A stretch of DNA of 64,000 nucleotides from JAOUEA01 sp963810945 (GTDB lineage: Bacteria; Actinomycetota; UBA4738; HRBIN12), in assembly GCA_963810945.1 (NCBI GenBank), contig CAWEPI010000008.1, positions 310,001 to 374,000 of the forward strand, given 5' to 3'. Numbering within the stretch: position 1 is the stretch's first letter; each line of letters begins with the position of its first letter. Positions 58,357-64,000 of this stretch are shown here, piece by piece. Both the position numbers and the translations under genes were made by a program. The notes under the pieces were generated by a model, which ran no database searches, was not told the origin of the DNA, and saw only the letters and a list, made by a program, of their open reading frames with translations.

Positions 58357-59705
58357 ACGGACGACCCGATACCCGATTTGCCTGGAACGGTGAGGTCGCC
58401 CTCGCGTACCAAGTCTTCGGTGAGGGACCTGTCGATCTCGTCTATCTGCAGGGGTTCGCGTCGCACGTCGACCTCAACTGGGAGAGCCCGTTCCTCGCGC
58501 GATTCCTGCGCGGCCTCGGCCAGCAGGCGCGCATCATCCACACGGACCGACGCGGGTTCGGGTGCTCGGATCGTTTCTCCCCGGGCGACGTGGCCCCGAT
58601 AGAGGTCCAGGTCGACGACCTCGTCGCGGTGATGGACGCGGCCGGTTCCGATCGCGCCGTCATCTTCGGTTCGTTCGACACGGGGTTGGCAGCGACGCTC
58701 TTCGCGGCGACGCTCCCCCAGCGTGCCGTCGGCCTGGTGCTGTGCGACCCCTTCGCGACGTACTGCGTTTCGGAGGAGACGCCGTGGCAGTACTCGGAGG
58801 CGCGGTGGGAGGAGCTCAACGATCTGGTGCGCGTGAGCTGGGGGACGCCCGGTTGGGATCGAGAGATGGAGGGATTCACCGATGAGCGGGAGTTCCTCGA
58901 CTGGTTCATACCGTGGAGCCGTGCGAGCATCGCACCCGGCGCCCTCGTCGCCGAGGGGCGCGCCTTCTACCACGCCGACGTTCGCACGATCCTGCCGTCC
59001 ATCCACATGCCCGCTCTGATCGTCGGTGTTCGAAGCGATGAGGGTTGGGAAGAAAACATGGTCCGGAACCCTCGATTCATCGCGGAGCGGATCGCGGGCT
59101 CACGCCTTATCGAGCCAGCGAACGGCGACACCGCGTGGTTCCACTGGTACGGGCGGGCTCCGGCGATCCTCGAGGAGGTCGGGAACCTCATCGCGAGTGT
59201 TCGTCAGGAGCAGGAATCGTTCGACCGGGTGCTCGCGACCGTCTTGTTCACCGACATCGTGGACTCGACGGCGACAGCGGCGACGATGGGTGATGCGAGG
59301 TGGCGGGCCCTGCTCGAGGAACACGACCGGATCGCGAAGGGGATCATCGGTCGGTTCCGCGGCACCTACGTGCGGGGCACCGGAGATGGGTTGCTGGCGA
59401 CGTTCGACGGTCCGGCGCGTGGGGTCCGTTGCGCCGAGGCGCTCGTGGAGGCGATGCAGTCGATCGGGCTCGAGATCCGCGCGGGTCTTCACACCGGTGA
59501 GATCGAGTACGGAGGACACGATCTCGCCGGCGTCGGCGTGCATATCGGCGCGCGCGTCGGATCCCTGGCTGGCACCTCGGAGGTCTGGGTCTCGTCCACC
59601 GTCAAGGATCTGGTGGCCGGCTCCGGGCTCGTGTTCGAGGACCGTGGCGAGCACGAGCTGAAGGGCGTGCCGGACCGGTGGCACCTCTACCGCGTGGCGG
59701 GGTGA
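58353..59705 (+). CDS. Hydrolase-fold/class III nucleotide cyclase fusion, paralogue 7 of 7
   Basis: 450 residues. The cyclase has Asp301 (LFTDIVDST, with Asp replacing the usual Gly) and Asp345. Arg341 stands at the Lys position (YVRGTGDGLL), with Asp390, His397 and Arg401. The elbow is FGSFDTG with Phe108 in place of Ser, and the LPG-x-D-H segment is lost (EPANGDTAW). The lid is again Trp-rich (ETPWQYSEARWEE), like paralogue 3. The ATG overlaps the previous stop (ATGA). A weak inverted repeat, TCGACC/GGTCGA (59740-59759), follows the gene before the convergent potC. Confidence 0.92.
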   Translation: MNGRPDTRFAWNGEVALAYQVFGEGPVDLVYLQGFASHVDLNWESPFLARFLRGLGQQARIIHTDRRGFGCSDRFSPGDVAPIEVQVDDLVAVMDAAGSDRAVIFGSFDTGLAATLFAATLPQRAVGLVLCDPFATYCVSEETPWQYSEARWEELNDLVRVSWGTPGWDREMEGFTDEREFLDWFIPWSRASIAPGALVAEGRAFYHADVRTILPSIHMPALIVGVRSDEGWEENMVRNPRFIAERIAGSRLIEPANGDTAWFHWYGRAPAILEEVGNLIASVRQEQESFDRVLATVLFTDIVDSTATAATMGDARWRALLEEHDRIAKGIIGRFRGTYVRGTGDGLLATFDGPARGVRCAEALVEAMQSIGLEIRAGLHTGEIEYGGHDLAGVGVHIGARVGSLAGTSEVWVSSTVKDLVAGSGLVFEDRGEHELKGVPDRWHLYRVAG

Positions 59706-59771
59706 TCCGCGCGCAGGACGCCGGTCCCGTCGCCTTGGATCGACCTCATCCGGGGTCGACTGGTGGCACCC

Positions 59772-60629
59772 CTAACCGAGGCCTCGCCCCACGTACTCGG
59801 CTCCGTACCGACCCTCCATCACGCGCCTGACGACCTCCGCGACGAGCACCAGGAAGAGCGACGTGAAGAGGATGAGCGACGCGACCGCGACGAGCTCCGG
59901 GAGCTGACTCGGGATCCGCAACTGGGCGAAGAGGTAAACGGGCCACGTCTGCGACGTCCCGGCGAGGAACGACGCGATCGCGAACTCGTCGAACGACAGG
60001 GTGAACGAGATCAGGAACGCCGAGATGAGTGCGGGGAGCAGCAGCGGGAAGGTGACGCGGCGGAACGTCTGCCATGTCCCGGCCCCGAGGTCGCGGGCCG
60101 CCTCCTCGAGCGACAGGCTCAGGCGTCCGAGGAGCGGCATGATCGTGAGGATCACGTACGGGAGCGACACGACGACGTGGCCGATCACGACGGCGTGCAA
60201 CCCCAGGCCGATGTAGACGCCGGCCACCCGGGTGAGCACCTTGTCCACGAGGGTGAACAGCAGCAGCAGCGTGATCCCGAAGACGAGGTACGGGATCACG
60301 AGCGGCGAGAAGAACAGCGCCGACGCCGCGGACTTCCCCGCGAACCTCCTGCGGACGAGGGCGAACGAGGCCATCACGCCCAGCGCCACGGCGATGCAGC
60401 TCGAGGCCGTGGCGACGACCAGGCTCCTCTTGAGCGCCCCGATCAGCAAGGCGTTGTGGAAGAACTGCGCGTACCAGTGCGTCGTGAATCCCTGGAGGGG
60501 GAACGACACGTCCCCCTTGTCGAACGAGAAGATCGCGAGGATCACGATCGGCGCATAAAGGAACACCACGAGGAGCGCGAAGAAGACCTGCAACAACCTC
60601 AGCCCCGCCTTAGATGCGGCGGCCTCCAT
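59772..60629 (-). CDS. potC: Spermidine/putrescine-type ABC transporter permease PotC
   Basis: A 285-residue permease with six transmembrane helices. It begins with a cytoplasmic start and RLLQVFFALLVVFLYAPIVI, then contains SFDKGDVSFPLQGFTTHWYA, a PotC-type periplasmic loop. The EAA loop LEEAARDLGAGTWQTFRRVT contacts the ATPase. LISFTLSFDEFAIASFLAG is also typical. The ATG overlaps the potB stop (TGATG). No ATPase gene follows; the gene converges on the cyclase array. Confidence 0.92.
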   Translation of the reverse strand: MEAAASKAGLRLLQVFFALLVVFLYAPIVILAIFSFDKGDVSFPLQGFTTHWYAQFFHNALLIGALKRSLVVATASSCIAVALGVMASFALVRRRFAGKSAASALFFSPLVIPYLVFGITLLLLFTLVDKVLTRVAGVYIGLGLHAVVIGHVVVSLPYVILTIMPLLGRLSLSLEEAARDLGAGTWQTFRRVTFPLLLPALISAFLISFTLSFDEFAIASFLAGTSQTWPVYLFAQLRIPSQLPELVAVASLILFTSLFLVLVAEVVRRVMEGRYGAEYVGRGLG

Positions 60630-61531
60630 CAGCCGCCCACGCTCCCCACCCGCACGTAGCGTCCGAAGAGCGCCATCAGCAACGCGACGACGATCAGCAG
60701 GAACATCGCCAGCACCGAACCGGTCTGCCAGTCGAGTCCTCGTGTGAACAGGTCTTGGATCGCGTTGCCGTACATGTATCCGCTGGTCCCACCGACCAGG
60801 AGCGGGGTCACGAACTCCCCGATCGTCGGGACGAACACGAAGACGAACGCGGCGATGACCCCCGGCATGCTCAGCCGGAGGGTGACCCGCCAGAACGCGC
60901 GCAACCGGCTGGCGCCCAGGTCTCCCGCCGCCTCCAACAGGCTCGGATCGAGGTTGTCGAGCGAGACGAAGATCGGCAGCGCCACGAACGGGATCCACAC
61001 GTACGCGAGCACCAGGGTGACGGAGAACTGGCTGTACAGCAGCCACGTGACCGGGTGATCAGGACTCCTGAGATGCAGGGAGAACAGCAAGCTGTTGATC
61101 ACCCCGGAGTCACCCAGGATCACCTTCCACGCGAGGACACGCAGGAGGTAGCTCGTGAGGAACGGCGCGATGATCAGCAAGAGCAACACGTACTTCCGCT
61201 TCTTCACGCAGAGCGCCAAGAAGTATCCGATCGGGTACGAGAGCAGGACGACGATGAAGGAAACCGTGAGCGAGATCCGGAGTGACTTCCAGAAGAGCCG
61301 GAGGTAGACGGACCCACCAAGGAAGCGGCGCCACGCGTCCAACGACACGACACCGGTGTCGGTCGGGAAGACCTTGACGGCCCCGATGCTGTACACCGCC
61401 ACGTAGACGACCGGCGCTATGAAGAACAGCAGCAGCCAGAGCAGCGGGCCCGAAAGCAGGCCGGCGGTGGCCCCGCGCTCCCGTCGCCGTCTCTGCTTGG
61501 CGGACTCAGCCTCCACCGAACCGCTCCCCAT
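60629..61531 (-). CDS. potB: Spermidine/putrescine-type ABC transporter permease PotB
   Basis: About 300 residues with six transmembrane helices. An N-terminal cytoplasmic stretch rich in Arg precedes LLWLLLFFIAPVVYVAVYSI. The EAA loop is LLEAAGDLGASRLRAFWRVT, and FVPTIGEFVTPLLVGGTSGY is a signature of PotB. The start is taken at the ATG 61531; a GTG two codons upstream is equally open and no Shine-Dalgarno separates them. It lies 39 bp after potD. Confidence 0.91.
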   Translation of the reverse strand: MGSGSVEAESAKQRRRRERGATAGLLSGPLLWLLLFFIAPVVYVAVYSIGAVKVFPTDTGVVSLDAWRRFLGGSVYLRLFWKSLRISLTVSFIVVLLSYPIGYFLALCVKKRKYVLLLLIIAPFLTSYLLRVLAWKVILGDSGVINSLLFSLHLRSPDHPVTWLLYSQFSVTLVLAYVWIPFVALPIFVSLDNLDPSLLEAAGDLGASRLRAFWRVTLRLSMPGVIAAFVFVFVPTIGEFVTPLLVGGTSGYMYGNAIQDLFTRGLDWQTGSVLAMFLLIVVALLMALFGRYVRVGSVGG

Positions 61532-61570
61532 CCGCACACCGCCACCGCCGCCGAGCGTGAAGGGCTCGCG

Positions 61571-62740
61571 CTATGCCGACGACACCTCGGTCCAGTACTG
61601 CGAGTACACCGAGCGGCGGGAGATCCAGGACTCGATGTGCGCTTTGGGTTCCTCCAAGGCCGTCGGATCGTTGAGGCTGAGGGCTTGCACCATCGCCGTC
61701 GGAAGCGCCGACACATCGACCTTGGTGTTCGCGTGACCGTAGTAGTAATAGCCCTCCAGGAACTGCGCGGCTTTCGTGCTCGACCAGGAGTCGACGTAGG
61801 CGTGCGCGTGCTGGTAGTTCTTGGTGCTCGACGAGAGCCCCATCCCACACGACCACCAGATCCGGCCCTCTTTCGGCTGCATGTAGACGACGTCCATCCC
61901 GGCGGCGGTCGCGTAGCCGACGGTGTCGGGCCACGCGTACCCGATCCAGATGTCCCCCTTCTTGAACGCCGTCCACAGGTCGAAGGACTGGTCCCACATG
62001 AAGCTGACGAGGTGCTTCTTGGAGATCAGGAAGTCACGCATCTGCCCGAGCTCATCGTCCGTCATGGTCCACGGGTCGCTGACGCCGTGGTAATAGCCGG
62101 CGATGACAAGCATCTCCAGCGTGTTGATCCACGAGATCCTCCCGGCGTAGCGATCGTCCCAGAGCAGGCTCCACGAATCCTCCGTGGGCTGCACCTTGTC
62201 CGCCCTGTAAAGGGGGGCGATGAACCCCCAGTCCTCGACGATGAAGTATTGCTTCCCATCGATCTGCCCGGCGGTCTCGAGCTTCGGGCTCATCTGTGCA
62301 TAGTTCGGGATGAGCGAGGTGTCCCATGGCTGGACGGCGCCGAGCTCCACGTAGTCCTTGAAGCGATACGCGCAGGGATGGACCACGTCGAAATTGACGC
62401 TGCCCGCCACCGTCTTCGTGTACCCATCGTCGTCGTTCGGGAAGAGGATGAACTTGGGCGTGTCACCCGTTGCCTTCTGGTAGGCGGCCCAGAGGTTCTG
62501 CTTCTCCTTGTCCGGGTAGTACGAACCATCCCCGTACCCCGCCCAGTCGAACACCGCGAGGTTGCCGGGCTCGCTCGAGATCGACGGATGGGTGGAAGCC
62601 GAGCCGCTCACGGCAGAGCCAGTGGTCGTCGCTTTCTTGCAAGCCGCGAGGACGCCGGCGCCCGCCGCCACGCCCGCGTAGCGCAGGAGATCCCTCCGTC
62701 CGAACTTCCGCGCGATGAACCGATCGAGCTCGTCAGTCAT
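61571..62740 (-). CDS. potD: Polyamine-type ABC transporter substrate-binding lipoprotein PotD
   Basis: A 389-residue extracellular binding protein. The N-terminus has a twin-arginine-like FGRRDLLRYAGVAAGAGVLA followed by a lipobox ending in Cys (LAAC), so it should be a Tat-exported lipoprotein. The mature part has NLAVFDWAGYGDGSYYPDK, NFDVVHPCAYRFKDYVELGA and SWSLLWDDRYAGRISWINT, matching the PotD/PotF fold. The ligand-box acidic residues suggest a cationic substrate. The start is the ATG 62738-62740 behind a G-rich stretch. The partner ATPase (PotA) is not in the window. Confidence 0.92.
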   Translation of the reverse strand: MTDELDRFIARKFGRRDLLRYAGVAAGAGVLAACKKATTTGSAVSGSASTHPSISSEPGNLAVFDWAGYGDGSYYPDKEKQNLWAAYQKATGDTPKFILFPNDDDGYTKTVAGSVNFDVVHPCAYRFKDYVELGAVQPWDTSLIPNYAQMSPKLETAGQIDGKQYFIVEDWGFIAPLYRADKVQPTEDSWSLLWDDRYAGRISWINTLEMLVIAGYYHGVSDPWTMTDDELGQMRDFLISKKHLVSFMWDQSFDLWTAFKKGDIWIGYAWPDTVGYATAAGMDVVYMQPKEGRIWWSCGMGLSSSTKNYQHAHAYVDSWSSTKAAQFLEGYYYYGHANTKVDVSALPTAMVQALSLNDPTALEEPKAHIESWISRRSVYSQYWTEVSSA

Positions 62741-62843
62741 CTTCCCCCCCAAGCGCTCCCAACGGACACGCGTATGATGCTCCCGACTTCGCCGCCTGGG
62801 TAGTGCCTCGCGGGAAAAAGATGCGCCTGAAGGGACCGAGGTC

Positions 62844-63464
62844 GTGCAGCGTTGCATCAGATGGGCTGCGGTCGCGATCGTCCTCCTCGACGGCGTGTTC
62901 GAGGGGAGGCCCAGAGCCTTCGTCGGCGTCCGAGCGGGTCGCCATCTGACCCCAACCCCGCACCCGTCGCGCACCTGCCGGTCCTCCCCGCCACCGCCAT
63001 GCACGGATACGTCACGCGCCTGACGCCGATCGACGCCGCGAGCCTGGCGGCCGAGGCGCTCGACGCGCCCGCGCTCGCGTCGGTCCTCACCGGAGCGGGG
63101 TTCGAGGGCGGTGTCGAGCGGAGGTTCACGGCGCGGGCGAGGCCCCTGACGGAGGTGGACGCCAGGGTCCTGCGGTTCGGCTCCGCCGAAGGCTCCGCCG
63201 CGTACGTCGCGTGGTTCGCGTCGCACGGCCGCGACCTCCTCGGATCTCGAGCGCGGTCGACCGATCCCCCGAGCGTCCCCGGCGCCGTCGCGTTCCGCCA
63301 CGGCGTGAGCGGCTGCTGCACGAAGGACACGTTCCAGTACGTCGCCGCGTGGACGCGCGGTCCCTACGCGATCACGCTGCGCGTCAGCGGCCCTGCGCGC
63401 GGGGCGACGATCCGCGTCCCCGCTCGCCGAGGAACTCGACGCCCGCGTGCGGAAGGATGGATGA
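62844..63464 (+). pseudogene. Putative secreted lipoprotein, frame broken three times
   Basis: Three frames must be joined. GTG 62844 begins VQRCIRWAAVAIVLL, a signal-peptide core. After a +1 shift near 62885 the frame gives TACSRGGPEPSSASERVA, which completes a lipobox with Cys. After a second shift near 62940 comes the main domain (PNPAPVAHLPVL, then ARVLRFGSAEGSAAYVAWFA and FRHGVSGCCTKDTFQYVAAW). A third shift around 63395-63425 leads to the end LAEELDARVRKDG at stop 63462-63464. The reconstructed lipoprotein is about 205 residues of unknown function. The next gene overlaps or abuts its end. Confidence 0.65.
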
Positions 63465-63468
63465 AGTG

Positions 63469-64000
63469 ATGAGCCTCGATATGTTCTCGGAACTCGCGGG
63501 CGGCCTCGATCATCCCGAGGGGATCGCTCAGGGACCCGACGGTCGCGTCTACGCCGGCGGCGAGGCGGGCCAGATCTACGCGATCTCCACGGCCGGTGCG
63601 GTCGAGACGATCGCATCGACGGACGGCTTCATCTACGGCGTCGCGGTCGACGCCGACGCCAACGTGTACGCGTGCGACTTCGGCCATGCGGCGGTCTCGC
63701 GTGTCGCGCCTGACGGGAACGGTCGAGACCTATTCGACGGGGACGCAGGACCGGCCGATGCGCGTGCCGAACTTCGCCGCCTTCGACGACGCCGGCAACC
63801 TCTACGTGACGGACTCGGGCGGGTGGGGCGATGACGACGGGCTCGTGTATCGCGTCGCCCCCGACGGCGCGACCGTCGTCTGGAGCGATGCCGTTCCGCG
63901 GTTCCCGAACGGGTGCTGCCTCGACGCCGAGGGAGGTTGGCTCTACGTGATCGAGTCGCACGGCCGCTGCGTGTCGCGCGTCGCGATCCGTGGCGATGGC
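63469..64000 (+). CDS. SMP-30/gluconolactonase-like beta-propeller, partial, with one +1 frame break
   Basis: The start of a six-bladed propeller of the SMP-30/LRE family: GGLDHPEGIAQGPDGRVYAG, VAVDADANVYACDFGHAAVS, then after one extra base at 63715-63720 (GGGAAC) the frame continues MRVPNFAAFDDAGNLYVTDS, LVYRVAPDGATVVWSDA and PRFPNGCCLDAEGGWLYVIE up to the window end. The repeating G-x-x-x-D-x-x-G-N-x-Y-V blades are clear. These enzymes are Ca-dependent lactonases or esterases. An alternative start is the ATG at 63457. The rest of the gene lies outside the window. Confidence 0.78.

Noticed and set aside
50349..59705. Interpreting the seven-gene run as a repeat artefact of assembly
   Set aside because: The copies differ strongly in their N-terminal halves and have distinct junctions and residues at functional positions, so they are true paralogues and not a collapsed or duplicated contig segment.
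59740..59759. Possible bidirectional terminator after the cyclase array
   Set aside because: The 6-bp stem TCGACC/GGTCGA with an 8-nt loop and no U-tract is too weak to call.

Overview
This is one 64 kb stretch of a very GC-rich chromosome. It almost certainly comes from an uncultured or poorly characterised member of the Actinomycetota. The pointers are a dnaK-grpE-dnaJ-hspR-clpB operon with a HAIR-type HspR operator, the rpsF-ssb-rpsR-rplI block, DUF5318, DUF3072 and DUF4244 proteins, a Tad cluster in the order of the mycobacterial Rv3659c-Rv3654c genes, menaquinone synthesis, and a dCTP deaminase of the bifunctional mycobacterial type. I cannot place it at class level. No CRISPR array, rRNA, insertion sequence, phage or integrase is visible, and there is a single tRNA gene, tRNA-Gly(CCC).

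Layout. 1-6.2 kb: heat-shock operon on the minus strand, with hsp20 inserted after dnaK and an acetyltransferase before clpB. 6.2-7.6 kb: NarL-type two-component pair. 7.6-9.9 kb: DUF1801, dcd, trpD and tRNA-Gly. 9.9-11.8 kb: an amidase and a small protein, both with broken reading frames. 11.8-17.5 kb: nth, dnaB, an acetyltransferase, an aminoglycoside-phosphotransferase-like kinase and the rplI-rpsR-ssb-rpsF block. 17.7-22.4 kb: LacI regulator, panB, a second two-component pair and a DUF3072 protein. 22.4-33.8 kb: menaquinone genes (menE, menB, menA, menD, menF, menG) with a MerR-type regulator heading menG-menF. 34-39.8 kb: two membrane glycosyltransferases and a third two-component pair. 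39.8-43.6 kb: class A PBP, DUF5318, cupin and DUF983. 43.6-47.5 kb: Tad pilus/secretion genes. 47.8-59.7 kb: a cytidylate-kinase-like protein, an MFS transporter fused to a cyclic-nucleotide-binding domain, and a divergent run of seven paralogous genes. 59.8-62.7 kb: polyamine-type ABC transporter genes (potC, potB, potD) without the ATPase. 62.8-64 kb: a lipoprotein and an SMP-30-like gene, both with frame breaks.

The most remarkable part is 48.6-59.7 kb. Seven consecutive genes each encode an alpha/beta-hydrolase-fold domain followed by a class III nucleotide cyclase domain, the architecture of M. tuberculosis Rv1900c. All seven are joined by overlapping or nearly abutting stop and start codons. 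The cyclase halves are strongly conserved, whereas the hydrolase halves diverge and appear to have lost the Ser-His catalytic residues. The residue that normally selects the purine varies across the array (Asn, Asn, His, His, Lys, Lys, Arg). Divergently transcribed only about 70 bp away is a transporter carrying an intact-looking cyclic-nucleotide pocket. My inference is that this is a multi-input cyclic-nucleotide signalling locus. The hydrolase-like domains would act as ligand sensors, and the transporter would be one effector.

A second pattern runs through the window. Sixteen start codons have a TAnnnT -10 hexamer 6-11 nt upstream and no room for a Shine-Dalgarno leader, which suggests widespread leaderless transcription. 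Finally, ten single-base frame breaks are confined to five otherwise recognisable genes. They look more like residual indel errors than long-term gene decay, but only reads can decide.
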